In this document: positions 48,607 through 59,158 of the stretch, one piece after another
Layout of the letters: every line of letters starts with the position of its first letter
How positions within the stretch are numbered: position 1 is the stretch's first letter
Source of the DNA: UBA6136 sp044350805
GTDB taxonomy: Bacteria > Pseudomonadota > Gammaproteobacteria > Methylococcales > Methylococcaceae
DNA length: 64,000 nt
Assembly (NCBI GenBank): GCA_044350805.1
Contig: JBILGU010000011.1
Span: forward strand, 20,701-84,700
Direction of reading: 5' to 3'
Program-made: the position numbers and the translations under genes
The notes under the pieces: generated by a model
Database searches by the model: none
What the model saw: only the letters and a program-made list of their open reading frames with translations
Told to the model about the DNA's origin: nothing

Positions 48607-48831
48607 ATGGATGCTCAACAGCTTCACGATCAAGAAATGCTGGAGAAGGACTTCAGCAACCTCAAACCGGGCAGCAAGAAGCGACTCGAGACTTTACTCC
48701 GCCAGAAAAACGGACCTTCCTTAGAACCCGCGCAGTTCACCGCATACGATCCAATCGCGCTGGCGATGGAGAACAATCCTGGGCTTACTCGCGAAAGGGC
48801 CGAGGAGCTGGCGGAAGCCTATGGCTTCTAA
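48607..48831 (+). CDS. Small hypothetical island protein
   Basis: The 74-residue product ends AMENNPGLTRERAEELAEAY, a short helical tail I have seen in other island proteins without known function. AGGAGG lies 8 bases before the ATG. It is the last gene of the element. Confidence 0.55.
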   Translation: MDAQQLHDQEMLEKDFSNLKPGSKKRLETLLRQKNGPSLEPAQFTAYDPIALAMENNPGLTRERAEELAEAYGF

Positions 48832-49053
48832 AGAATCTAGGGGTAACAGTTCACGGGTAAAGCGCAGTTGCTGAGTGCTATTAGGCTGCTGCAGCGGTTT
48901 TCACTTTGAAAAGCTGATTGACCCGCATGGTCCATTAGCAGTGTTTGGTCTACAGAATTGCTAATATTGCATTGTAGATCGTTGTGACGGTCGGTTTGGG
49001 CCTGTGAGTGAGCTTCAGAAATAAGGATCGGACTTTTTCCAGCCATTCTAAGT

Positions 49054-49077
49054 GGGGGACACAAAAGGGGTCACAAA
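49054..49077 (+). repeat. Putative integrase arm-type site, right
   Basis: GGGGGACACAAAAGGGGTCACAAA differs from the left copy (26260-26283) by one base. It lies 55 bases from the core repeat at the tRNA side. Confidence 0.55.
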
Positions 49078-49080
49078 ACG

Positions 49081-49107
49081 AAAAAAGGCCAGCTTTTTGG
49101 GCTGACC
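49081..49107 (-). terminator. tRNA-Pro terminator supplied by the element
   Basis: Read on the minus strand, a 7-bp stem (GGTCAGC / GCTGGCC) with a 7-base loop is followed by six T, 24 bases past the CCA end of the tRNA. It replaces the chromosomal terminator now at 26032-26063. Confidence 0.7.
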
Positions 49108-49131
49108 ATTTCTCTAAGGGCTTGAAATAAT

Positions 49132-49208
<77 letters not shown>

Positions 49209-49287
49209 AAAGATGAGATCATAGCGGTTATGGGGGTCTCAAGTCAAAAGCCCTTGATATGCAAGAGGTTGGATCAAGAGCTTGTCG

Positions 49288-50142
49288 ATGCCCAAAAAGC
49301 TGCTTCGCTTATTCCCAGCGCCGTCTGAAATGGCTCCTCTTCGAGGGCTGTATCTCCAGGAAAAACTCCACCTTCGAGGGAAATCGGGTCACCCCTTTGT
49401 CTATGCCAACTTTCTCAGTAGCCTGGATGGGCGGATTGCGCTCGAAGATGAAACAGGGATTCCGTATCTCCCTAAGTCTCTGACGACTGAGGATGACTTT
49501 CGTCTCTTTCTTGAACTCCATGCCCAGGCAGACTGTTTGGTCACCCACGGAGGCTATCTTCGGGCCCTTCATGAGGGGCGCCTTGGAAATATCCTTCAAG
49601 TGGGGGTTCATGATCTGGGATCGGACCTGCCTTCATGGCGAAAATCCCAAGGACTGGCGCCTCAGCCGGCGATCGTGGTCGCGAGTGCGAGTCTCGATTT
49701 TCCTATTCCGGAATCGATTCAAGCGGCCGGTCAAAGGCTCATGATCGCCACGGGTCAGGAAGCTGATCCTGATCGCGTGCGGGATTGGGAGGCGCGGGGC
49801 TATGAAGTCATTCGTGCGGGGGCAGGCCGGGAGGTCAATGGGGGCGTTCTTTGTCGCTGCCTCTCTGAGCGTGGATTCAATTCGCTTTATCTCATCGCGG
49901 GTCCCTTGATGCTCGAAACCATGGTGCGCGAAGAACAGCTCTCCGTTCTGTTTCAGACCATATCGCTCCAGCTTTTAGGGGGGGAGGCCTTTCGTTCCAT
50001 GGTTCCAGGTCCCATATTAGGGGTCCAGGGACAGACGCGAATGTCATCTCTCTATTACGATGAGGATGCCGGCGGTGGGGTGGGGCAATGGTTTGCTCAG
50101 TTTGCCTTTGGGGAGAAGCGTTGGAATGAGGGTGAAGTTTGA
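49288..50142 (+). CDS. RibD C-terminal/DHFR-like reductase
   Basis: The ~284-residue product is a RibD_C-type reductase: FVYANFLSSLDGRIAL near the start, IATGQEADPDRVRDW and NGGVLCRCLSERGFNSLYLIAGPLML with the C-terminal NADPH-binding pattern. RibD_C reduces a pyrimidine in riboflavin synthesis and has the dihydrofolate-reductase fold. There is no deaminase domain. It overlaps the pteridine-reductase-like gene by 4 bases, so a pterin or folate substrate is plausible. Confidence 0.75.
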   Translation: MPKKLLRLFPAPSEMAPLRGLYLQEKLHLRGKSGHPFVYANFLSSLDGRIALEDETGIPYLPKSLTTEDDFRLFLELHAQADCLVTHGGYLRALHEGRLGNILQVGVHDLGSDLPSWRKSQGLAPQPAIVVASASLDFPIPESIQAAGQRLMIATGQEADPDRVRDWEARGYEVIRAGAGREVNGGVLCRCLSERGFNSLYLIAGPLMLETMVREEQLSVLFQTISLQLLGGEAFRSMVPGPILGVQGQTRMSSLYYDEDAGGGVGQWFAQFAFGEKRWNEGEV

Positions 50143-50882
50143 AAATCGCAGAGAGCCAGGTTGTTTTAGTCACCGCGGGTGGTCGGCGCGTTGGAGCCGC
50201 CATTGTGAGGGAGCTTCATGCGGCCGGTGACCGCGTCATCATTCATTGCCGGGATTCTCACAAGGAGGCCATGGCACTTGCCGCTGAGCTTAATGCGCAG
50301 CGTTCTGACTCCGTCGATGTACTTCGGGCTGACCTTAAAAACGCCGCTGAACGGGAGACGCTGATCGTCAATGCGACCCATCGTTGGGGGCGTCTTGATG
50401 CACTGGTCAACAATGCCTCAACTTTCTACCCCACGCCTTTGGGGAGTGTCTCAGACGCCACCTGGAATGATTTGATCGATGTCAATCTGAAGGCGCCTTT
50501 CTTTCTGGCCCAAGCGGCCTTTCATGCGCTCGCCGAAAACGAGGGCTCGATCGTCAATGTTGTGGATATCTACGCTGAGCATCCCCTGAAGGGCTCTCCC
50601 GTGTATTCCATCGCTAAAGCGGGTCTTTTGGCATTGACCCGAAGCCTTGCGCAAGAGCTTGGGCCTAAGGTCAGGGTGAATGCGGTTTCACCAGGGGCGA
50701 TTCTTTGGCCGGAGACGCCGATCGAGGACGTTGAGAAAGAAAAGATTATTTCAACGATTCCGATGGGTAAGCGCGGGCATCCGACCGACATTGCGCGAAC
50801 CGTCAGATTCTTTATCAAGGAAGCGCCTTACGTTACAGGTCAGGTCCTCGCTGTCGATGGCGGACGGACCCTGAGTCTCTAA
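50139..50882 (+). CDS. Pteridine reductase-like SDR (FolM-like)
   Basis: The 247-residue product is a short-chain dehydrogenase with NADPH motif VTAGGRRVGAAIVRELH (residues ~10-25), NNAST, catalytic YSIAK and PGAILWPE after it. The TxxxRRxG loop with Arg-Arg is the signature of pteridine reductases (PTR1/FolM) rather than general SDRs. It may reduce dihydrobiopterin/dihydromonapterin or dihydrofolate. It is coupled to the RibD-like gene and convergent with folK (4-base overlap). Confidence 0.85.
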   Translation: MKIAESQVVLVTAGGRRVGAAIVRELHAAGDRVIIHCRDSHKEAMALAAELNAQRSDSVDVLRADLKNAAERETLIVNATHRWGRLDALVNNASTFYPTPLGSVSDATWNDLIDVNLKAPFFLAQAAFHALAENEGSIVNVVDIYAEHPLKGSPVYSIAKAGLLALTRSLAQELGPKVRVNAVSPGAILWPETPIEDVEKEKIISTIPMGKRGHPTDIARTVRFFIKEAPYVTGQVLAVDGGRTLSL

Positions 50883-51370
50883 TTACCCGAAGGCTCGAGT
50901 CGTCTCTGCTTGATGCCGGCTCGATCGAATTGAGACCAAATCTCCCCATAGGTCTTTCCGATCTGAGGATGTTTGAGGTTTGGCACTAATTCGGCCAAAG
51001 GTTCCAGCACAAAGGCATAACGGATAATTTCAGGGCGGGGGATCAGGAGCCGTCCTTTCGAAATGATCGCATCGCCCCAGAGAATCAAATCGATATCCAA
51101 AGTTCTGGATGAGAACTTCTGGCTCTCCCGGGTCCGTCCATGACGCTCTTCGATGGCTCTTAACTGCTCAGCGATGCTTTCAGCCGAAAGATCGGAAGTG
51201 AATCTGGCCACGAGGTTTTGAAAGAGGGGTCCCTCGAAGCCGACGGCCTCGCTTTCATATGTGCTCGAGATTTCAAGCGGTCCGAACTGCTCGGTCAGAT
51301 CCCGGAGCGCCGTCGGAATGTGACGTTCAGGAGCGATATTACTGCCGATGCTGAGAAAGACGTCGGGCAT
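50879..51370 (-). CDS. folK: 6-hydroxymethyl-7,8-dihydropterin pyrophosphokinase
   Basis: The 163-residue product is HPPK: LSIGSNIAPERHIPTALRDL at the N-terminus, SSTYESEAVGFEGPLFQNLV, and the Mg/ATP loop FSSRTLDIDLILWGD with both Asp residues. It makes dihydropterin pyrophosphate for folate synthesis. folB lies 5 bases upstream in the same operon. Confidence 0.95.
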   Translation of the reverse strand: MPDVFLSIGSNIAPERHIPTALRDLTEQFGPLEISSTYESEAVGFEGPLFQNLVARFTSDLSAESIAEQLRAIEERHGRTRESQKFSSRTLDIDLILWGDAIISKGRLLIPRPEIIRYAFVLEPLAELVPNLKHPQIGKTYGEIWSQFDRAGIKQRRLEPSGN

Positions 51371-51375
51371 TTGAG

Positions 51376-51729
51376 CTAGGTTGCGCTACGTTCAATCAGG
51401 ATGCCGACATCACTGGCGCCACTGATGGCCCCTCGCTTGTTGAGCGTGAGTCGAACCCAGGGCACGCCGAATTCCTGAATTAGGATCTCGGTTATCTTTT
51501 CGGCCAGAGTTTCCACCAATTGGAAACTGCTCTCTTCAACAAAGCTCATGACCCGCCTGGATACGGCCTTGTAATCCAGCGTGTGGGCAATATCGTCGGT
51601 TTCAGCCGCTTTGCGAATATCAGTGGCCATTTCAAGATCGATGATCAGGGTTTGCCGGATTTCGCGCTCCCAGTCGTAAATGCCGATGACAGTCTCGATG
51701 GTGAGGCCTTTGAGGAAAATGATGTCCAT
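51376..51729 (-). CDS. folB: Dihydroneopterin aldolase
   Basis: The ~117-residue product is FolB: MDIIFLKGLTIETVIGIYDWE, the LVETLAEKI helix with catalytic Glu, and TLNKRGAISGASDVGILIER at the C-terminal end. It makes 6-hydroxymethyl-dihydropterin, the FolK substrate. The ATG at 51729 fits the family; upstream codons are in the shared promoter with plsY, 84 bases away. Confidence 0.95.
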   Translation of the reverse strand: MDIIFLKGLTIETVIGIYDWEREIRQTLIIDLEMATDIRKAAETDDIAHTLDYKAVSRRVMSFVEESSFQLVETLAEKITEILIQEFGVPWVRLTLNKRGAISGASDVGILIERSAT

Positions 51730-51813
51730 GGATGTGTTTTGTTGCATTCGGTGGCTAGCAAAGGAATTGGTAACATACACGCTTTAATCCTCGCAACTCC
51801 GGGAAAAGGCGAA

Positions 51814-52428
51814 ATGACAATTTGGGCATTGATTCCTCTGGCATACCTCATGGGCTCCGTTTCGACGGCGATCATCGTCAGCCGTCTTCTGGGGCTGCCC
51901 GATCCTCGCCAACAGGGATCTAAAAACCCGGGTGCAACCAATGTCCTGCGGTTGGGCGGTAAGAAAGCTGCGGCGGTGACGCTCATTGGCGATGCCCTCA
52001 AAGGTCTGATTCCGGTGCTGATTGCCAAGTCCCTTGCGGTGTCCCCGGAAATCTTGGCTGCAGTCAGTCTTGCAGCCTTTTTGGGGCATCTTTACCCTAT
52101 TTTCTTTGGCTTCAAGGGGGGAAAGGGTGTGGCGACGGCCCTGGGGATTTTCTTGGGTCTCTCGCCTTGGGTCGGGTTGGCGGTGCTCGCCACCTGGCTG
52201 CTGATGGCCTTCCTCTTTCGATTCTCCTCACTGGCTGCCTTGACGGCAGCGTTGCTCTCACCTGTTTATCTTTGGTTCATTCTGCACTCGGAAGTCTTGG
52301 TGGGGGTTGGTCTGACGATGGCTCTGCTGCTGGTCTCCCGCCATCGAGCCAACATTGAGAGGCTTCTCAAGGGCGAAGAAAGCCGGATCGGAAGTGGCAA
52401 AAAGAAAAGCCAGGAACCTTCAGAGTGA
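51814..52428 (+). CDS. plsY: Acyl-phosphate:glycerol-3-phosphate acyltransferase
   Basis: The 204-residue product has five to seven membrane helices and the PlsY motifs SxNPGATNVLRLGGKKA, HLYPIFFGFKGGKGVAT and a C-terminal SRHRANIERLLKGEE. It starts membrane lipid synthesis by acylating glycerol 3-phosphate. It is divergent from folB and overlaps tsaD (convergent) by 9 bases. Confidence 0.95.
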   Translation: MTIWALIPLAYLMGSVSTAIIVSRLLGLPDPRQQGSKNPGATNVLRLGGKKAAAVTLIGDALKGLIPVLIAKSLAVSPEILAAVSLAAFLGHLYPIFFGFKGGKGVATALGIFLGLSPWVGLAVLATWLLMAFLFRFSSLAALTAALLSPVYLWFILHSEVLVGVGLTMALLLVSRHRANIERLLKGEESRIGSGKKKSQEPSE

Positions 52429-53448
52429 GATCCGGCCAGGCGCGCTGAGCTCTGAAAGGGGCCATCTTGGCCTTGCGAGGATCTCGGCGGGCTCCCTTTG
52501 GCCAGCCATCAGCCGCTGAAATCCTGCGTAGGCAATCATGGCCCCATTGTCCCCACAAAACTCAAGTCGCGGAAACGCGACCTGATAGCCCCCTTTAAGG
52601 ATCATCTCCTCAAGCTTTTCGCGAATGCGGCGGTTGGCGCTGACGCCCCCAGCAACGACCAGGGTGCGAAGTCCTGACATCTCAAGGGCGCGGCGGGTCT
52701 TGATGACCAATGTGTCGGCAACGGCTTCCTCAAACCCGGCAGCCACATCTCTTCGGTCCTCGAGGGTCCCTGGAGTCCCTTCGAGCGTGACGAGAGTATG
52801 GGTTTTAAGTCCGCTAAAACTGAAATCAAGGCCCGGTCGATCGGTCATGGGTCTTGGGAACCTGAAGCGCGAGGGGTTTCCCTCTTCGGCAAGGCGGGAA
52901 AGGGCTGGGCCTCCAGGGTAGCCAAGGCCGAGCATTTTTGCGGTCTTGTCAAAGGCCTCACCCGCCGCATCATCCACCGATTCCCCGAGAATCTGGTATT
53001 CCCCGATGGCTTTGACTGCCACGAGCTGGGTGTGACCACCTGAAATGAGGAGAGCCAGGAAAGGGAATGCCGGGGGATTCTCTTCAAGGAGTGGGGCCAA
53101 AAGGTGGCCTTCCATGTGATGGACGGCGACGGCCGGGATGTCGAGGCTCATGGCAAGGCTTCGGGCGACTGAGGCGCCCGCCATGAGCGCACCAATGAGA
53201 CCTGGACCTGCGGTATAGGCCACACCGCCCAGATCCGAGAGCCTAAGGCCGGTCTCTGCAAGCAGCTCACGAATCAGCGGAATCAGCTTTCGGATGTGGT
53301 CACGGGAGGCCAGCTCGGGCACGACACCCCCGTATTCTGCGTGGATCTGAATTTGGCTGAAGAGCCGGTGAGCCAGAAGCCCTTGGTCACTGGAGTAAAG
53401 TGCAACCCCCGTCTCGTCGCACGAGCTTTCGATGCCGAGGACGATCAT
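52420..53448 (-). CDS. tsaD: tRNA N6-adenosine threonylcarbamoyltransferase
   Basis: The ~342-residue product is TsaD: MIVLGIESSCDETGVALY, GVVPELASRDHIRK with metal His, AVHHMEGHLLAPLLE and SGGHTQLVAV. It transfers threonylcarbamoyl to A37 of ANN-decoding tRNAs together with TsaB/TsaE. The ATG at 53448 is the standard start. It is divergent from rpsU, a classic gammaproteobacterial order. Confidence 0.95.
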   Translation of the reverse strand: MIVLGIESSCDETGVALYSSDQGLLAHRLFSQIQIHAEYGGVVPELASRDHIRKLIPLIRELLAETGLRLSDLGGVAYTAGPGLIGALMAGASVARSLAMSLDIPAVAVHHMEGHLLAPLLEENPPAFPFLALLISGGHTQLVAVKAIGEYQILGESVDDAAGEAFDKTAKMLGLGYPGGPALSRLAEEGNPSRFRFPRPMTDRPGLDFSFSGLKTHTLVTLEGTPGTLEDRRDVAAGFEEAVADTLVIKTRRALEMSGLRTLVVAGGVSANRRIREKLEEMILKGGYQVAFPRLEFCGDNGAMIAYAGFQRLMAGQREPAEILARPRWPLSELSAPGRISL

Positions 53449-53455
53449 AGTGGTT

Positions 53456-53483
53456 TTGCCATATTGGGATAAGTCGGTATAAT
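53456..53483 (+). promoter_or_regulatory. Sigma-70 promoter of rpsU-dnaG-rpoD
   Basis: TTGCCA (53456-53461) and TATAAT (53478-53483) are 16 bases apart. The start of transcription would be near 53490, ~70 bases before rpsU. Confidence 0.6.
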
Positions 53484-53558
53484 GTACGGCTTTCGGTTCG
53501 CCCCGGGTTTCCCGGAACACTAACGCATTGATTTGCTGGAATATATTGGAAGTCTTGC

Positions 53559-53798
53559 ATGCCTTCAATCAAGATCAGAGAGAACGAGCCCTTCGAAATC
53601 GCGATTCGTCGCTTCAAGCGGGCTTGTGAAAAGGCCGGAACCCTGTCTGAGGTTCGTCGCCGTGAGTTCTACGAAAAGCCGACCGAAGAGCGCAAGCGTA
53701 AGGCTGCAGCTGCGGTCAAGCGTCACCTGAAGAAGCTGTCCCGCGAGCGCTTCGCGCTGCAGAACCTCCGTAAGGGCCGTCCCCAGACCGAAAGGTAA
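53559..53798 (+). CDS. rpsU: 30S ribosomal protein bS21
   Basis: The 79-residue basic product begins PSIKIRENEPFEIAIRRFKR and carries RREFYEKPTEERKRK, typical of bS21. It lies first in the macromolecular-synthesis operon with yqeY, dnaG and rpoD. Confidence 0.95.
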   Translation: MPSIKIRENEPFEIAIRRFKRACEKAGTLSEVRRREFYEKPTEERKRKAAAAVKRHLKKLSRERFALQNLRKGRPQTER

Positions 53799-53803
53799 GT
53801 GGG

Positions 53804-54253
53804 ATGAGCGAGCTCAAGCTTCGCCTCCAGTCCGATATGAAGACGGCCATGAAGGCCGGGGAAAAGGAACGATTGGGGGTTATCCGCCTGATTCTGGCTG
53901 CAATCAAGCAGCGTGAGGTGGATGAACGAATTGAGCTCGACGATGCCGCCGTCCTGGCCGTCTTGGACAAGATGGTGAAGCAGCGACGGGAGTCGGTATC
54001 ACAATACGAGGCCGCCAACCGTGAAGACCTCGCCGCTGTTGAACGCGCCGAGATCACGGTCATTCAGTCGTATCTGCCGGCCCCCCTGGGCGACGATGAG
54101 ATTGAAGCGCTCATTGCAGCGGCCATTGAGGAAACCGGCGCGGCTGGACCCAGCGGGATGGGCAAGGTGATGGCTGTCCTCAGAGAGCCCATGCAGGGCC
54201 GAGCTGACATGACCGTTGTCAGCGCCAGGGTCAAGCAACAACTGGGCGTCTAG
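53804..54253 (+). CDS. GatB/YqeY domain protein
   Basis: The 149-residue product is a YqeY protein: LQSDMKTAMKAGEKERLGVIR and PSGMGKVMAVLREPMQGRAD, similar to the tail of GatB in Asn/Gln-tRNA amidotransferase. A tRNA-related function is presumed. It lies 5 bases after rpsU in the common gammaproteobacterial order. Confidence 0.9.
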   Translation: MSELKLRLQSDMKTAMKAGEKERLGVIRLILAAIKQREVDERIELDDAAVLAVLDKMVKQRRESVSQYEAANREDLAAVERAEITVIQSYLPAPLGDDEIEALIAAAIEETGAAGPSGMGKVMAVLREPMQGRADMTVVSARVKQQLGV

Positions 54254-54346
54254 CCCTAGTTACGGTAGATTAATCCTGTACCCGAAAGGGTACGTCATCC
54301 CGGACAGTCCGTCCGGACCCCCATGCGATGTCCCGGTTCGAGGCAC

Positions 54347-56074
54347 ATGGCAGGCAGAATTCCTGATACGTTCATACAAGACCTTCTGGCGAGAACTGAT
54401 CTCGTTGAGTTGATCGAAGCCCGCGTCCCTCTCAAACGCTCGGGGAGTAACTACACCGCGCGCTGTCCTTTCCATGACGAAAAAACGCCGAGTTTCTCGG
54501 TGAGTCGCCCCAAGCAACTTTATTACTGCTTTGGCTGTGGTGCGCGGGGGACCGCCATCAGTTTCCTGATGGACTACGACCGATTGAGTTTCCCTGAGGC
54601 CATTGAGGCCCTCGCCGAGGTCCATGGACTTGAGGTGCCGCGAGAAGATGGCAGCTTGGGGCAGCGCCAGTCGCAAGATCGGGTGCGAACCCTTTTTGAT
54701 GCCTTGGAGCGCGCCTCCAAATTTTACCAACAGCAACTGCGCAGCCATCCGGAGGCAAGCAAGGCCGTCGATTACCTTCGGGGTCGCGGGGTCACCGGTG
54801 AACTGGCGCAGCGGTATCAGGTTGGCTATGCCCCGGGGGGGCTTCGAAATCTTCCGGTGACAGAGGCTTTGGAGATCCAGAAGGCCGCCGGATTGGTGAA
54901 TGAGAAGTCTCCCGGGCGGACTATGGACTGGTTCCGGGATCGCATCATGTTTCCCATTCGTGATCGCCGTGGTCGGACCATTGGATTTGGCGGTCGTGTC
55001 ATTGGCGACGGTCAGCCCAAGTACCTCAACTCCCCGGAAACCGACGTGTTTCATAAGCATCGTGAGGTCTATGGTCTCTACGAGTTGTTGGATGCGGTTC
55101 GAAAGCCAGAGGCCATTGTGGTGGTCGAGGGCTACATGGACGTCATTGCTCTTTCCCAGTTTGGGGTCCAGAACGCAGTAGCGGCCCTTGGAACCGCGAC
55201 CTCTCCGGATCATGTGGCCCTCCTTTTTAGATATACCGCCGTCGTGGTCTTTTGTTTTGACGGCGATGCCGCCGGGCGACGCGCAGCCTGGAAGGCGCTG
55301 GAGTCGAGTCTTTCCCATCTTCGGGAAGGTCGTCAGGTTCGTTTTTTGATGCTGCCTGAGGGTCATGATCCCGATTCTCTGGTGCGACAGGAGGGTGCTG
55401 AAGCCTTCCGAACTCGAATCATGGAAGCCCAGCCTTTCTCCGATTACTTTTTTGAGAGTCTCGAGGTGGGACTGGATCTCAGCAGTATCGAGGGCCGTGC
55501 GGCCTTAACGGCCAGGGCTGAACCTTTCATGGAAAAGATTCATCCTGGGATTTTTCGGGAAATGCTGCAGGAGCGTCTGAACCAGCTGACGGGAAGGGCA
55601 GGAAATGGTTTTGAAGCCAGAAGACCCCAGGGGGACCGATCGGTGCGTCGGACGGGCAAAGGTCAGCCTTCGGCTTTTCGGACTTTTATGGCCTTGCTCA
55701 TCCAGCATCCTTCGTTGGTTGATCATCTCGATACCCAGGCAATGAGTGCTTTGGAGGATGGCCAGCCCCAAGGCCCTTTGCTGAAAGTGGTGGTTGAATT
55801 TTTGGTTTCGCACCCCAACGTCACAGCAGCCGGCCTGATCGAAGGATTCAGGGATGTGCCGGAGGGCGAGATGGTTGCCCGTCTGGCCGCCTGGGATACC
55901 CAAGTGGTCGAGGAGCAAACGGAGGCCACTTTTCTTGATCATCTCCGGCACCTCACAGGCCATCGGACCCGTGAAAGTCGGCTCAAAAATCTCATCGATC
56001 GCGCAAGGACCGGAACCTTGACCTTGGAGGAGCGAGAGGAGTTGCGAGCACTCACCCTCCAAGGCAGCGAATGA
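54347..56074 (+). CDS. dnaG: DNA primase
   Basis: The ~575-residue product has the CHC2 zinc finger (CPFHDEKTPSFSV...YYCFGCGARG, ~residues 40-65), the Toprim domain (VVVEGYMDVIAL, ~260; FDGDAAGRRAA, ~305) and a C-terminal helicase-binding domain. It makes Okazaki primers with DnaB. The ATG at 54347 gives the standard MAGRIPDTFIQDLL start. Confidence 0.95.
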   Translation: MAGRIPDTFIQDLLARTDLVELIEARVPLKRSGSNYTARCPFHDEKTPSFSVSRPKQLYYCFGCGARGTAISFLMDYDRLSFPEAIEALAEVHGLEVPREDGSLGQRQSQDRVRTLFDALERASKFYQQQLRSHPEASKAVDYLRGRGVTGELAQRYQVGYAPGGLRNLPVTEALEIQKAAGLVNEKSPGRTMDWFRDRIMFPIRDRRGRTIGFGGRVIGDGQPKYLNSPETDVFHKHREVYGLYELLDAVRKPEAIVVVEGYMDVIALSQFGVQNAVAALGTATSPDHVALLFRYTAVVVFCFDGDAAGRRAAWKALESSLSHLREGRQVRFLMLPEGHDPDSLVRQEGAEAFRTRIMEAQPFSDYFFESLEVGLDLSSIEGRAALTARAEPFMEKIHPGIFREMLQERLNQLTGRAGNGFEARRPQGDRSVRRTGKGQPSAFRTFMALLIQHPSLVDHLDTQAMSALEDGQPQGPLLKVVVEFLVSHPNVTAAGLIEGFRDVPEGEMVARLAAWDTQVVEEQTEATFLDHLRHLTGHRTRESRLKNLIDRARTGTLTLEEREELRALTLQGSE

Positions 56075-56147
56075 ATCCAATGGAAAGGGCGGCAGTTTTC
56101 CGCTACACTAACCAGTTCCCGAAATCAATCCAGAAACGGGCCAGTTC

Positions 56148-57953
<1,806 letters not shown>

Positions 57954-57961
57954 TCCTTTTT

Positions 57962-58038
<77 letters not shown>

Positions 58039-58140
58039 TAATCAAGGACTTAGCGAACAGGCTAAGATCCTTGAGCCAATTTTGAACCACAAGTTCAAAA
58101 TTTCTGCTAGCATCTGCGCCCTCGAACCTCGGAGGCGCAG

Positions 58141-59106
58141 ATGGCTACTATTCTCAATCGCGGACCCTACCAGTGGTGGGCCCGTGTTCGTCGTACTGGG
58201 TATCCCACCCAAGCCAAAACATTCCGCACAAAAGAAGAAGCTGAAGTCTGGGCTGCTGAAATCGAACTTTCGATGAAGAAGTCGGAGTTCCAGTGCCAGA
58301 AAGAAGCGCAGGGCACGACCGTTGCCAAGGCGCTTGAGAAATACAAGGAAGAAGTCACCCCAAAGAAGAAAGGGGCGAAGGCTGAAACCTACAAGATTAA
58401 CGATCTTCTCAGACAACCATTTGCCCAGCTCTCGCTGACCGATTTGAGAGGTCGTGACTTGGCGATTTGGCGCGATGAGCAGTTGAAAACTTCTGCACCG
58501 AATACGGTACGTTTGAAGCTAGCGATTTTGAGTAACCTGTACACCATTGCGAAAAAGGAATGGGGTATGGAGTCTCTCAATAACCCCGTCGCAGCAATCA
58601 AGTTACCTGTGGTTAAGAATGAACGCGACAGAAGAATTTTCCCGCACGAAGAAGAGCAGCTTTTAGATATGGCTGATCCAGAAATGCGCCAAATTATCGG
58701 GTTCGCAATTTCGACCGCGGCGAGACGCAGCGAAATAATGAGTCTGAAATGGAAAGACGTGAATGGGAATGTCGCTATTTTTCGGGATACGAAATACAAA
58801 GGAACTTCACGACCAGTACCCCTCAGCAAGAGAGCTCTAAGTTTTCTTCCTGAGCGAGGGGAGCCCGAGGATAACGTATTCAAGTTGCATCCAGATACTG
58901 TCTCTCATAGGTTTGGCGATCTAGTAGATGACTGTGGATTTAAGGATATGGTATTTCACTCAACTCGCCATGAGGCGACTAGCCGACTTTTTGAGAAAGG
59001 TTTATCGATGGCAGAGGTCATGACGATGACAGGGCATCAAACAACCCAAATGTTGCTGAGATATACTCACCTGACCGTGGGGCATCTAGCGTCTAAGTTA
59101 GATTGA
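58141..59106 (+). CDS. int: Tyrosine integrase of a second element at tRNA-Ile2
   Basis: The 321-residue product has a short N-terminal arm domain (YQWWARVRRTGYPTQAKTF), a SAM-like core-binding part and a catalytic domain with Arg in AARRSEIMSL (~193), HSTRH (~273) and Tyr in RYTHL (~307), plus GHQTT. It lies 102 bases after the tRNA in the same direction, the usual position for an integrase of a tRNA-targeting element. It differs clearly from the P4-like integrase at 26 kb. Confidence 0.9.
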   Translation: MATILNRGPYQWWARVRRTGYPTQAKTFRTKEEAEVWAAEIELSMKKSEFQCQKEAQGTTVAKALEKYKEEVTPKKKGAKAETYKINDLLRQPFAQLSLTDLRGRDLAIWRDEQLKTSAPNTVRLKLAILSNLYTIAKKEWGMESLNNPVAAIKLPVVKNERDRRIFPHEEEQLLDMADPEMRQIIGFAISTAARRSEIMSLKWKDVNGNVAIFRDTKYKGTSRPVPLSKRALSFLPERGEPEDNVFKLHPDTVSHRFGDLVDDCGFKDMVFHSTRHEATSRLFEKGLSMAEVMTMTGHQTTQMLLRYTHLTVGHLASKLD

Positions 59107-59158
59107 CCGACACAAGCTATCTGAGAAAAAACCAACAGCGCCCCTCAGTGAGTTCCAT

